A stretch of DNA of 64,000 bases from Prochilodus magdalenae. Lineage: Eukaryota > Chordata > Actinopteri > Characiformes > Prochilodontidae. Below are positions 36,731 through 50,225 of the stretch, piece after piece. The notes below the pieces were generated by a model. The model did no database searches, was not told where the DNA came from, and saw only the letters and a list, made by a program, of their open reading frames with translations. Location of the stretch: assembly GCA_024036415.1 (NCBI GenBank), contig JAMWET010003878.1, positions 400,001 through 464,000 of the forward strand, read 5' to 3'. Every line of letters starts with the position of its first letter. Within the stretch, counting starts at the first letter, position 1. Made by a program: the position numbers and the translations under genes.

Positions 36731-37769
36731 GAGAGTTTTGTTGATGCTACTTTTTTCAATTTGAAAATACCTTTACAGTTTCAATGACAAAGGACTTTTA
36801 ATTTGGGATCACTGACAACATCTTTTCCCAAAACTATTTTTTCTTTTTCATTTCTATTCACCTTATGTATCTCTGTGTCTGGTGAGCCCAGTTTTGCAGA
36901 CCTTTACATGCACATAAAGCTAGATAACACACTAAAGGATAGGGAAAACTAGAAAGGAGTAAGGTCCCCTTTAAACTACAGCAGCCATGTATTAAAATAT
37001 GTCCTATAACTGAAAAACCTGTTAACTATTAGATGATTAATCAGCTAATCAAACTTTTTTCTCTTATTTTTTCACAACATCGCTATCACTGAAAGGTGGG
37101 CATTAAATAATATTTTATATATTTTTTATTTGTTTGTTGTTTTTTTTTTACAATTAGTGCCACATTGACCCCAGTGCTTTCTGTCGTGGACTGTCATAAC
37201 GTTTATCATATGTGATATCACCTTTTCCTGAACTTTAACATCCTGCTATTTGTAGCATTTTGTTTTCTAGTTTAGAGTTTAGATTTAGAGTTTAGTCAGA
37301 GACAGTTTAGAAAATGTATAACAGAAAAATTGAAACACAAATACTAAAGAACCTAAAGAAAAAATACCCAAATTTCAAGTTAAGACACTCCTCCCTCCAG
37401 TAAAAAAAGGCTTACATAAAATATTGCTGTATAATGAAATTCGCTGTAAAAATTGTCTGTGAACTGGAATATCCTGTGCTTTATTTTGTACTGGTACAGG
37501 TTGTGGGAGGTTGAGATGACCACAGACAAAAAAGCACCAGTGGTGATGTTTTGAGTCATCTCATTTGTTTATTAAGTCATTTTTACAAACAGACTTGCAA
37601 GACGTCTAATGCTAATTTTACCATCTAGCATCCGGTCAAGACGAACATCAGTTGTAGGTAGGCTGCTCACAGTTATAGTATAAATTTTTATTATTTACAC
37701 TTAGCCTAGCATGTCTCTCTGGACATATTTAACTTAATGATGGTGTGAAAAAGAAATTGAGCATAGGGC

Positions 37770-38190
37770 CTGGTCTGGGGCTGAACGATATTGGAAAAAA
37801 ACAACATTGCAATTTATATTTCAATATATGCAATATATCTAAACAATACTCAGGAATTGTCACCAAATAATTTGAAAAGCTCTATTTAGTAACATTATTC
37901 ACTGTAAAATTATTGGGGTGAAAAGAAAAATAATAATAAAAACGCTGGGAAATTACTTTTTAACACTCCTGTGAGTGTGCAACATGCTTTCTGGAACACA
38001 AAAGCAGGTGAGCACTGTGACTACTCTTCTCTCCGTACCCAAGAAGCCTTGAACGAGAGTCAAGGAATGTTTTTTCCTTTGTATCAAGCAGCAAAAAAGT
38101 TGTAGCACGACATGTTTCATTTCATTTATCATACTTAGCATTGCACATCCTGCGATGTGAGCATTGCAAGCCTGGCCAATATTTATGACA
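37770..38190. mobile_element. MITE-like repeat remnant
   Basis: Begins GGGGCTGAACGATATTGGAAAAAAACAACATTGCAATTTATATTTCAATATATGCAATATATC and ends ATTGCACATCCTGCGATGTGAGCATTGCAAG, phrases of a repeat family abundant in teleosts (GGGCTG-ACGATAT). Degenerate, no coding. Confidence 0.45.
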
Positions 38191-38659
38191 TATGTTTATG
38201 TTGAGCATATGCGGTTTTAAGATAATTACAGTTAGTAAGTTGTTGTGGTACACAATAGCAGAATAAGTTGAGTCGCTGCTTGTATTTTTATTTGCATGCT
38301 AATAAAGTTATTTCTATTTTTACTTATATTTATTGTTCACGTACCTAAATTCTAGTACATTAAGAATATAACCAGCAATTGTAAATTAATAATAGGGCAT
38401 CACTGGCTTATCAAGAAACTCAAAGCACAAAGCATTATAGAGCACTTATGTTTTTGAGTAAACAGAAGATGTACGTTTTTATTATTAAGTTTTTGGAAAG
38501 AAATGCTTTCCATCACTTTCCTATCAGTGTAATGATATGCACCGACAGAATTATGGGAAAGTCAGGGGTGACATAACACTCATGGTATTTCTTCAGAAAT
38601 GAAGCAAGTGCATTAGACCCCCCAACATGTGCAGTGGTCAACTTAAAAAGAAAAAAGTC

Positions 38660-41230
38660 CCAGAGGCTGCATGACATCAGCTACACCCCCTACCCACACC
38701 CTCGCCTTCCCTCGAGACTGGGGTGATGAAGGCAAGTCCCTTATCAGAAATATCTCCCCACCCCAGGCACACAATTCAGGCCGGTTTCCTTCCTCCCCCA
38801 ACACTCGTTATTCGCTATCCCACGTTCACAGCTTCACTTGCCAATGCAGCTCATTATCACTGGGCTTTTATGGGCTGGGGCGGCTTCATAATGAATATGT
38901 ATATATGGCAACTTCAGTTGTGCTGCTGTTCGGAAAGCCTTGTATGCCGGCTCAAACGTACAGCTTTAGACTCGCGAGCGGTGGGACTGAGGGACCTTTT
39001 TTTGGGTCCCATGCTTTGTGCCACGACAATGGTGTGATTCACTTGGAACAAAACTGGAATCTCATAGAAGGAAAGAGAAAGGCAAGGCTGGCATTTCAAA
39101 ATGGTCAAGATTTACATATCTTGCTCATTTTAATTTTTCACCATCAGACGTCCTCAAAAGCATACCCTTAAGGGACAGGCAGCTGTATTCCTTTCAACAG
39201 CCTGAAAAATCTACCCAGAAAAAATACTAGGGATGTGCTTCCTTTAACTCCTGCATGCGAGATAAGTTAATAATGGTGTATATTTCACTTTTAAAACTCA
39301 CTTGGCTTTATCCACAACTCTGTCTTTGAATATTTGCCCAGCAGAGGAAATAAAACATTTGTTTCTCGAAACCACATGTTACAGTGCCGGCCTTGCAAGG
39401 CCTCCAAAAAGCAGACGACACATTTGCCTCTGATTTGTTTACTATTCTAATCAACAGAGGACACTGAATAGCAGCCAAAGTGCTCCCAAAGGTCAACTCA
39501 CCTCACACAAACGCACATGCTAGCTTTGACTTTTGTGACTTACAGGACTAACACTAAAAAAATCCACCATTCATTCAAATTTAATAAAGCAAGTGTGTGC
39601 TACATGGGAATGGTAGACGACAAAACCCAATTCTAAATATTCAGTTTCACATGAGTGCACATGCCGATTTCTTCTGCAACTTTATCATTCATTCAGATCT
39701 AATCAAAGAAAGCATTTGCCATATAGACACAGTGGCTAACAATTATACAAATATTCAATGGAATTCACATCTCCAGTGAGTAGCTGGCCCTATTAACTGT
39801 TCAAAGCGTGATAATTTGGGTAATGGGAATGGATTTCTGTTGGCATGTCATTGTAACTGTTGGGAGTGTTGCAGAGAGACAACGGGCCTGGGGGGTGGAG
39901 TGAGGGGGCAGTTAAGGGACGTGTAGACGCCACATATCTGCTGTGAAGTTGATATCTGATTTCAAGGAATCCTCAGCACACTATGGCTCTGTGTTTGGAA
40001 TATAAGAGAGTAAGCTCCTACAGCGACTTAGAGAAGATTTCATTACCTCCGGAGAGGAGGAAGAGTAAGGATCATTGAATTATTTTAATTACCTGCAGCA
40101 GCTTTTTCATTTGCAGCACAAATAAAATTGAATTTGAAATGCACAGGAAGAGGAACAGGAACTATAAGGGGTCTTTCTACAGAGTGGGGAGACCGCAGAC
40201 ACCAATCTATGATTCTGCACTGTGTCGCTTATCAGCCTACGTTTAGTGGGTGCATTTCCTCTCAAGCACGCTGATGGTAAATCATTATAGCGTGTAAATT
40301 CCTGTGTTGGAGCTTTTCCGCCAAGCTCATCTGCCATTCCTCTGGCTAAATACATGCCTACATGCGTATTTTTTTAGCCCTATTAATTGCATTAATTGAC
40401 TGCTTTGCCACAGTAAACATGTGCAAGACGAAGTTTCACCACAGGCCGAAATCAAAGTTTCTTTGGTCTGGACATTTTCTGCTATAGTCTACTAAAACGA
40501 ACTTCTGCGGAGGCGTGTTATTAAAAAAGGATCTCTGAGCAAACATCCATCCCAGCTCACTTTTTCAGGCCCACTTTCTTACACGTTCTGCGGCCAGTGC
40601 TGAAGGTGAAGGCAAGGACAGAATGTGCTGGCGGAGACCCGATATAGCAGAACACCGGTGGTCCTTAAAGACCCCTGCAAGCTCCCTGAATGGGAGCTGT
40701 AACCTCGGAGGAAACGCTCCATCAACCCCGCGCTGCTATTCAGTAAATAAAAGCGCTCGCTTCAGACCAGGAGCCTTTGAAAAGGGAGACGCAGATGGGA
40801 TCGCGGCCACTTTTAATCAGACGGAGAAGTGGACAGGATCCACAAAGGGAGATTTCACGCAACGCTTCACCTGTCGCCTGGAGTGTTATTGAAGTTGAAC
40901 CGCCGTGTGCCGACCACACACATATACACACGCGCGCATTCTAAAAGACTCGTACAGACATGGACTTTCTCCACCCATCCCTTGCCCAGGAATCGGAGTG
41001 TAGGGCTCTGGTGCTAACTGCAAAAAGCCTGGCTTGAGATGAAGTCCCCAGTCCTGCACTTGGTTATCAAACTGTGCCCCAGGCACACATCCATCTGTGG
41101 AAAGTGCGGCATCTGTTCTGCCCTGCTACAAGGCCGAGCCTTTATCTACAGATGGTGGCAGCAAGGAGGAATGTGACCTTTGATTCTGTGTCTCACGTGG
41201 AATGGGAAGTCTTCACTGCTCAATGAAAGC
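38660..41230. other. region of unique complex sequence, possible regulatory blocks
   Basis: Between 38.66 and 41.23 kb the sequence is mostly unique and CpG-retaining, notably 39950-40400 and 40440-41230 (for example TTAGCCCTATTAATTGCATTAATTG). ORFs of 60-166 codons occur without recognisable domains. No exon signals matching mef2a. Confidence 0.3.
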
Positions 41231-41359
41231 ACGCGTCAAAATAAAAAACAGGCAAACGAGAGGACAAACTGTTTTGGGTGGCGTTTAGGAGTTTAATGCA
41301 ATTGTTTAATTTAGATAAGTGTAAGTGTAAGTGCCTCCATGTGAAGCACATTTCACCAG

Positions 41360-41410
41360 AAGAGAGAGGGAGAGACAGGGAGGGAAAGAGAGAGGGAGGG
41401 AGGAGTGGGG
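41360..41410. repeat. purine-rich (GGGAGA)n low-complexity tract
   Basis: Imperfect GAGAGGGAGGG repeats, one C interrupting. Confidence 0.85.
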
Positions 41411-42889
41411 AGAATTCATCCATTAAATACTCATTCAGAGCCTTTCACGTCCATTAGGATGAGTTGAGCGCATATCCAAATCGGATAGGTGGCTGCACAA
41501 CACCGTAACACTGGGATGAGAAACAAGCTGGCAGTTTTTACACAGCCAGACAGATATAAGCAGTTTCTCTTTTGAGATGTTTTTTGTACCTCCTGTGTGT
41601 TGTACACTGCTAAACTGCTGCAAAGTTCTAGCTAAATAATTTGTTAATACAGAATATAAGACATGTTTTAATAAGCAATGAAACAACATTTTGACATGTC
41701 TTTAGGGGTATGGGTTAGCTGTCAGCTGTTTGTTATGACATAACTAGCAGCAAGTCAACCATAAAAGCACACTAGCTAACTAACAAAGGTTGAGAATAGG
41801 GTAAGAATAACAGCTGAATACCTACAACTGGAAGAATAAAACTGAGCATTGGCAGGTTAAACAATATTTGCTAATTGTCAATATCAATATGAGTAATAAA
41901 TATAGTATTTAAAATAATATTTAATAATTGTTGTTTATGCCGACGTCACACCACATGGCCTGAATTTAAGGCTATCCCAAGATACAAGACTAGATGTAAA
42001 AATAAAAATAATCAAAAGATGTCGAAGTACAAATTGTGTTCTATTGTATTTTCCTGCAGTCTCATTGATTCTGTACTTTAACAGTCAGTATAAGAAGCAC
42101 TGTTAGCCTTTGGCCTTATCGCTGTACAGTTCTAATGGAGCCTTAAGGAGCCATGGTGCAGATATCATAGCCAGAATCCAAGCCGTCATTCCTGCTGGCG
42201 GCAGGCCTGGATTACTTTACGACCCTGTTCCCTGGCAGCGACAGGGTTTGGTAGTGCATGTGCCTTGAGCTAAGAAAAGAGAACTCAGGCTTTGGGTGGC
42301 TTACTTCTGCTCTGCTTCTTCACTTCTGAACTCTGGCCACAAAGGCAGCGGGGCTGCAGGGGGATCTGGACAGCCATGTGCAGATGCAGGCCTGCTGAGC
42401 AGGGACAAGGACTGCTTTGTTGGCCGATTTAGTGCGCTGGGCCAGGCTCCCCTGGAGTGGCCACAGGCCTGACGTGGGAAAGAGCGGCGCTATGCCACCA
42501 GCTTGTGTGCTTGGCCCTGGTGCTTGACAGCACTCTGCTGTCTTCTCTATGTGTTTTAGATGCCACTTACAGAACAGAGCTGCACTCCATCCACCACAGA
42601 GGACGATAACCTATACTCTTAACTAAAACTGGAACATTGCTTGTATGGTTATTTGACAGTGTTGAAGTTTGGGGCTTAAGTTATACGTGGTCTATTTGAG
42701 ATTACATAATGTTTTTGGTTCAAACGTGTGAAAATGTAGTCATGCAGTTTGCATGACGCAAACCCATAGGCTATTTGTTGATGATGAGCTGCATGTCCAA
42801 AAGTATACTTCTAATTAGGGACTTCAGCTACCCTGCTGATACAGCCACTACTGATTGCCGTTGCTGACACAGCCATTCAGATGCCCACA

Positions 42890-43320
42890 CACTTATATAA
42901 TCAGCATATAAATGTATTGCCAATAGTATGGGACATCTTGAACCTAAGGTCACATGCCCAATGCTAAGTGTCAAAGTGTCAGCTAAAGGTGTATAACACC
43001 CCTCTGGTATTGGACTGTGGGGCAGTGGGACTGCAATTTTTAAGGCTATGGAGTACTGTCCAGGAGTTGAAGTGGCATTTTTGTTGGTTTTTCCAACATT
43101 AGTTCCTAACCTAGAAGTAGTAGAAGGATAAAGAAGAACCAGGATAAAAGCTGTTCCTGCAACAAAGTGGGAACTAAATCTCTTCAGTAACCTTGATTAT
43201 AGAAGAAATGTTGCTTTAGTGGCTGTCTACAGATTTTTGGATATATAATACCAAGGCAGATCGAATGCATTTGGGGTTTGGGCCAAAACTGATTACATTC
43301 GATTTTCTACTACTGCTTTG
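42890..43320. mobile_element. degenerate DNA-transposon-like repeat
   Basis: Phrases such as CCAATAGTATGGGACATC, CCAATGCTAAGTGTCA...GTCAGCTAAAGGTGTATAACACCCC and GGGCAGTGGGACTGC resemble a non-autonomous DNA transposon common in fish genomes. Ends not defined. Confidence 0.4.
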
Positions 43321-44564
43321 AGAGTGTCCTTAACATGGATTTACAGCATCCTCCTCAAAAGAGAGGTAAAGACAGACAGTTTGAAAAAAAGGCAAGGCTG
43401 TGATGGGGTGGCTGTTACATAAGGAGAGAAGAGTGTGCCTATTCATTTTTAATGCAGGTGAGGGCCTGCACTATGCTTGGGAGGGCTGGTCCTGCAGAAG
43501 GCCCCTGATGGAAAGCCAAGGCCTCACAGACGACTCAATTCTTTTGCAGCTCTGCCGAGCAGGTAATTCACTAGTCGTGGCATCAGCATGAATAAAAGAT
43601 AACACCGCCACAGCTGACTCCTTTTATGCCATTTCAGCCCTTCTCTCTTTAAGTGAAACACTTTTAGTTAGGATCACAGACTTTCCTACGTCATGCTATT
43701 GAGCTATTAAGTTCTCGTTGTCAAACACAGGCTAAAGAACAAAGCAACCTGGGCCAGTGGAATCAAGAATATGTTACGGCTGTGCGGGAAAGCTGGGCTG
43801 AGGTTGAAAGTGTTTAATAAAAACGTCTCAGTGAAAGCTAAGGCACAAAGGCCAGATTGTGTCTGCCTTGGCGATCGGTTTTCAAAACAAACAAGCCCTT
43901 TCTATTGTTATTATCATTACTGCACCGACGTGTTTGCCTTTCATTTTGTCTGAAGGTGTGGGCACTAACGACGGAGCAGGACGATAGGGACTGAGTGAGA
44001 AACCACAACTGCGTCAGAGGGAAATTTTGGAAGCCACAGTCAGCCCTGTTCTCTACTCGCCGATGGTCTTGGCCTACAAAACTGGAATGCTGCTCTGACA
44101 AATGAGGACAGTGCATGCCTGGCCTGCACGCTGCCGCTCTGTAATAAGCACTACTGTAGAATGCTTATGGTTTGCACTCGGCATTCTGAGGACAGTTTTG
44201 GGTCGGCTTGTCGTGTGTAAACACACTTGTTTGAAACACCTACACTATACAAATTAGGAGTTAAAGAATGAATGAAAGATTGCTTTTACAAAATGAACTA
44301 AAGCCACCATACAGCATGCCTGACAAAAAGGGAGCTGCTTTGTGACCCATGCTCTTTGTCAGTTGGCAGCCTGAAGCTGGGCTAACCTTTATCAGGTCCT
44401 ACAGACGTCCTGAATCCCTATCAGAACAAGGATGAGACGGATATGGTTACCCGCCAGCTATATGTTGAATGGGCTCATCATGTCTGTACATAGCTCTGTT
44501 TTTGCTAACTTCAGTGATCATTTGGGCTTTAGGTGACATAGAAATATTCAGATACTTCCACATC

Positions 44565-44785
44565 TGCTAAGCTGATCAGCACCCAAATAACTAAAAACAG
44601 TAAACCTTTTAAATATTTAATTTTTAATCTGACTGAAAAAAAAATAATATTCATAATTCTGAGATCTGAGAAGAGGACAATTTATACAGCATTCAGCTTA
44701 TAATATGTTGTAATGATGTGATTTGCACAAGTATATACTGTCATTGCTAAGCTAATCAGCACTAATACAACCAAAAACAAAAAAT
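44565..44785. repeat. short direct duplication, offset 180 bases
   Basis: TGCTAAGCTGATCAGCACCCAAATAACTAAAAACA at 44565 recurs as TGCTAAGCTAATCAGCACTAATACAACCAAAAACA at 44745; later words (ATATTCATAA) also recur. Probably an old local duplication. Confidence 0.55.
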
Positions 44786-45523
44786 GTGATGCATCTACTC
44801 ATACGTCTAGTCTACTGTTCAAAAGTTTAAATTACTGTTTATATTCATAACGATAACTATGAATAATTAATTTATTCTATAACAACATACACAGCATGGT
44901 TTAAATGACTATTTAGACAACACAAGGTAGTGAAAGATGCTTTCTTCAGTATTTCAAGCTTTTTGGTAATCTAAAGCAACAAATAATAGACTGGAATGAT
45001 CTAGCTACTGTAATTACTGTACATTGTACTGATCTTTTTTTAATGTAAAGTTCATTACACTATCATACTTTGTCATTCTGGACACATCTAACATTTAGTA
45101 TATACTAGATGCTAGTATATTTAACAAATTGATGCTTTATCAATGAAACAATGATTTCAAACTTCTCAGTGGTAATTCCACACTTTCAAATCATAGCATA
45201 TCACTCTAATGGCTCTTTCTGTGAACCAGAGTTTCACATTTAATCACCAATATATTATGATATTATTGAAAATGAAACAGTTGAAATGAATATTTACAGT
45301 CCTCAGAACTGCGTGGACATATCATACATTCCAAAATACTAAGTAAGTTGACCACTGAACTGAGCCGGGCAAATTCCATTCTCACTCTATACGTGGTATA
45401 AAATTCCCTTATAATATATATACAGCGCTACTTCTCCTTATAATACAAAGCAAAGCCTGAACTGAAACAGATCCATTTTATAACTTACATTCAAGATAGA
45501 AGGTGTCTGTTTGGGTAAATGAC

Positions 45524-45531
45524 TGACGTCA
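45524..45531. promoter_or_regulatory. TGACGTCA within 12-bp palindrome ACTGACGTCAGT
   Basis: Exact CREB/ATF consensus about 200 nt downstream (transcript sense) of the MADS/MEF2 exon donor. Function not shown. Confidence 0.25.
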
Positions 45532-45620
45532 GTGCTTCAACTATGCTGTAAAATACATTTTCTGGTTAAGAGTTGGAAGTGTTTTCTACTGTATGTGTAT
45601 CTGAGGGAATCAAATATTTA

Positions 45621-46010
<390 letters not shown>

Positions 46011-48331
46011 TCATACAAATTCCTGTGGTAAATATTTACAAATCAGGCATGCCATTAAACAATGTACAGTAATTGCTGTTTAATACAATTTAAGATGATT
46101 ACCGATGAATAAGCATAAGGATCAAGTAGTATAGTGTAGTGAATAATTACACCTCCCATGATATAGACTGTGTTCAATCCTCTACTTTGGCAAGTGCCTT
46201 TTGGCCAAGACTCCTAACACTACCTTCACCTGCCTGTGTAAGAAATAATCAAATTGCAAGTTGCTCTGGAAAAGAGTTTCTGACAAATACTGGAAACATT
46301 GCTAAACGTGGGATTAGAAATATAACATTTCTAATCTAAATCTAAAACATTTCCATTCTGCTCCATGACATACTGTGTATGCAAGTAAGACACAGTGGCT
46401 GAGGGAGGGCCTCTGAGCTAGCAGAGCATTTGCTTAATGAAAGGTGTTGTTGTGGGAGGTCATGCATGATGATAAAGGTTTGTAGTTTTCCCCCATTTAC
46501 TGGTGCATGGTGACATGATAAAAATGCTTTTGAGGTGAGCAAAAGTCAATTCAATTCAAATATTACAAGAAATCAAAATGTCCTTAAAATTGAATGATTT
46601 GTGCTTAATATGACATAAAGAAAAATAAAGATCAATTTCAAATGATTGTTATGAATTTACAAATGTTATGGAGTCTTAGAGTTTGTAAGTGCTGACTTCA
46701 CAACCATATGTAATGTTAAACAAAAAAAGCCCTCGACTTGGATTTAAGTTTGAGTCCCAGGTGTGCTGTTTTCTGTTCATAACCAAGGGTTCCTCTCACT
46801 GTGAGAGATTTTTTTAATGAGGAGAAGTTAAAAATATGCAAGCAAAGAAGGAGTTTATTGGCCTTTACCCTTTGACACTAGTGGGATTGTTGTGTAAGGA
46901 AAGAGATCTGTCCCAAAATATTGAGGATCAGCTAAAAACATACTAGAAAAACTGACAAAACTGGACCATGTAGCTCAAACTGGCCTCAGACCAGTCTAGT
47001 TAGCCATTAGATACCAGATAGCACCACAGCCACTCTCAGGTTAGACAGGTCAGCTGCCGTAACACAGCGGTGGCTCCTCGGCCTGCCCAATCACTGTCAT
47101 TAGTGAAACAGCAGCTCCATTGCTCCTGCCCTGCTCTCCCTCATCGCTCTGTCCTGTAACTGCTGCTGTAACATGAGCCTTCTGGTACACTATTGCAACT
47201 CATGCATCACTCCTGTAGTAACCTGAGCTATACAGAGATGACCTGTCATCATGCTTCAGGCTCTGCTGGGCAGGGCCATTTTGCCTGCTTATACCTATGG
47301 AACATATAGTGCAACAGAGCATAGGAGTAGTGCTGGACAATATATTGTGGAGAAACACAGCATGTGTCCTCTAACCAAACACTGGATATTCTACTGTTTA
47401 CTTTAAGCATTCTGGGCACTAGATGGTTTTCTGGGAGTGTCTGTATGAATGAAGGCAATCCAGCAAACATTACTTTGGTCAAAATAAGGGAAGCTAACCC
47501 TAGCTATGCTTACACACCTCTAATGTCATTTTATCTTTCGATGATCAATGTCATGCCCATATTATGAACTAGGTCTGAGCTAGTTTTCTTTATGAGAAAA
47601 ATGAACAAGCTGATGTTTTTCCTCCTGATGTCAACCTAGTCTTTACGGAGCAAAAATATGAATATTGCTATGTGTAAGCCAGCTCGAACTGACTTCATAA
47701 AACTGGAAACCTCTCAAATAATGTGGATTAGCAGTAATGAAGTGTACTAGTGTGTAGTGTAATGTGTATTTTGACTATACATTTGATTTGCTAATTCTTA
47801 TGTTGCTTATCATACAGAGGATCCTAAATGACCTCATCATACAAAGGATCCAGTGACAGCTGGAGGGGGATGTCCTTGTTTGAGAAAATGTAGTTGAATA
47901 CAGGGTATGACGCTTGTCTCTTAAAGAAAACCAGCTTAACCCAGAGTTCCTAATATGCGAACAATGCTGATACAGAATAAAAAAATGAAGTAGGTGGTCT
48001 ATATATGTCACAATAACAATGTTTAGCCATATGATTGCAGCATTAGCATTTTGTCCATTGTGTAGCCCAGCAAGCCAGCCAGTTCAGACATCTTTCAACA
48101 TTTAAGGTAACAGAGTTTAGCTCCCTGACATGCTCTTGTTTAACATGTAATGTATAGTGAGGCAAAGGCCAGATTTGTGTACGTGATTTGGACATGACAG
48201 CATGGCAGCATGCAGAAGCGTGGTAATGTGCTCTCACATGGAGCAGGATGGCTGTGCACATGGCAAAACGTACAAAGATGCCAAAGCTGCAGCTCAGAAA
48301 AGCGGTGCCTTGAGCTAAAAGGAGTTGGAGG

Positions 48332-48342
48332 GTGTGTGTGTG

Positions 48343-48382
<40 letters not shown>
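48332..48382. repeat. (TG)n microsatellite with one CG interruption
   Basis: About 25 units, one GCG interruption near 48349. Confidence 0.95.
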
Positions 48383-48384
<2 letters not shown>

Positions 48385-50054
48385 TATGTGTGTGTTCACT
48401 TCCGCCAATTTCACTGACCTACTAAGCAGAGCTGAGCAGATGAGCTGGCTTTGTTCAACTTTAATTGGTCACAGCTTGCGGCAAGCCTCATTTCGAATGG
48501 TATAATGCAATATAATCCAATGAGCTATACAGTGTCTCTGAAAGCACACAGCCCCTGGGTCAGCGCCAGTGGAGTGGGAGTAATGTCACATGTTCCACAT
48601 TACAGGTGATTACAGCGCCCAATTATATCCTCCAACACAACACAAATCATCTCTCATTTCTCTTCATTCAATTTATGGGAATTTAAAGCGATTCATTACC
48701 CAAAGTATACACAAACGCAACCAGAGAGCAGTTGAAGTCATACACGATTTGGATATTACATCCCTCTGGATAGTGGGCTAGTAAGTGGACAGTACCACAG
48801 TTTTATTGGTTTGCCTCTGTATTCCAACACATTGGATTTGACAGCAAACAGTGACTTGAGGTTAAAGTGAAAGACATCAGCTTTATTTCAAGCACTTTTA
48901 TATCTACCTTGAATTAATGTCATATGAATCAACTCTTTTTGTATATTATATACATTTGGTCACATAATATTGTAATACACATCCTCAAATTAGAGACACA
49001 TTGCATTTTAACAGCTTTATTTGCCCCACTGGCCTAAAAGTATAACTTTCATATTAGTTTCATAGTTCCCTCCTGCATATTATAAGATTAATATCTGAAA
49101 AATCGGCCTGCAATTTAAGGGGTAAACACCCCAACCAATTTGATCTCACTGTCCAGTTTTCTCTGGACTACACTACTGTCTTCAGCAACCAACCAGTGCT
49201 AACTGAAACGTTCAACAGATAGAGCTGTTCAACTCTAACAGAATGATTACACATTGCTGTGTCCTTTCTGTAGGACCCAGGAGAGGAGAAAGTATAGAGG
49301 CATTGGTCCAGGCTAAGGCAGTGGATTGTGGAGTGGTGGTGAGGTGGGCTGTGTACCTGAGTGGTCCTGAGAGAGCAGTAAGCTGAGCATGGCGAGACAG
49401 CAGCCTGCACTGTTTGCCTCTTTATCCCCACACCCAGTGAGACCAGCTTTTTCCCAGCTGTCATTAGTCTTGCTCTCTCCTCGCCTGCTCTCGGTACAAA
49501 TGCACACAGTCTTGGCAATGACAAACTGATCCGCACAGCGCAGCACACGCCATGGCACACTCCACATTTTCCTGCACCAAGCAGGGGACAGATGCCTAAC
49601 AGGGTGTAAAAGCTTGCTGGAGTTAAACAATAGTCTGTGCTACACCGATAGAAAGTAATGAAAAGTTTAAACCTAAATACAGCCCAAGAACATTCTCTAC
49701 CTGATCAATAGTACCCAAATTTAAATCTGAAATGACTTTTGACTTTTTAATTCTCTCCCAAAAATTTGGTGATAAACAATCCTGCCACCAGATAAAATTC
49801 TGTTCTTATCCAAATAAGATAATCAAATTTATATCTGAATCAGATATCTTTCCTAATCCAAAGTGTTTGGATTCCTTGTCTAATTGCTGGTATAGCATTA
49901 ATAGATGTCATATTTTAAGGTGATACATGGGCTATGCAACACCTGGGTGTTCTATGTTAAATGTTAGCCTCTATTCAGTTCTGTACACCTGGGATACTTG
50001 AGGATAACGTGATAGATTGTTTACTTCAGAACTCAACTGCAGTCTGAGTATGAA

Positions 50055-50225
50055 GTAGCCTGATAAAACTCTGTCTCAACTGTGACTTGACAAATTCTCT
50101 GTCAAATCCAAGTGTGACCTGACAAAATTCTGTCTGAACTAACTGTAAAATGGTAAGATTCTCTCCAAAGTAAACACAAAAGACTGTAGTCTTACAAAAT
50201 TCTGTAACAACTTGACATGACATGT
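50055..50225. repeat. degenerate tandem repeat, unit about 32-36 bp
   Basis: Variants of CTGACAAAATTCTGTC recur at about 50060, 50087, 50119, 50150 and 50196, with spacing near 30-45 bases. Decayed minisatellite; the shared words (CAAA-TTCTGTC, GAACT) resemble the array at 9.5-10.0 kb. Confidence 0.5.

Noticed and set aside
38671..39171. 166-codon plus-strand ORF, the longest in the window
   Set aside because: No recognisable domain, no splice or promoter context; lies in a unique intronic block and reads like chance frame.
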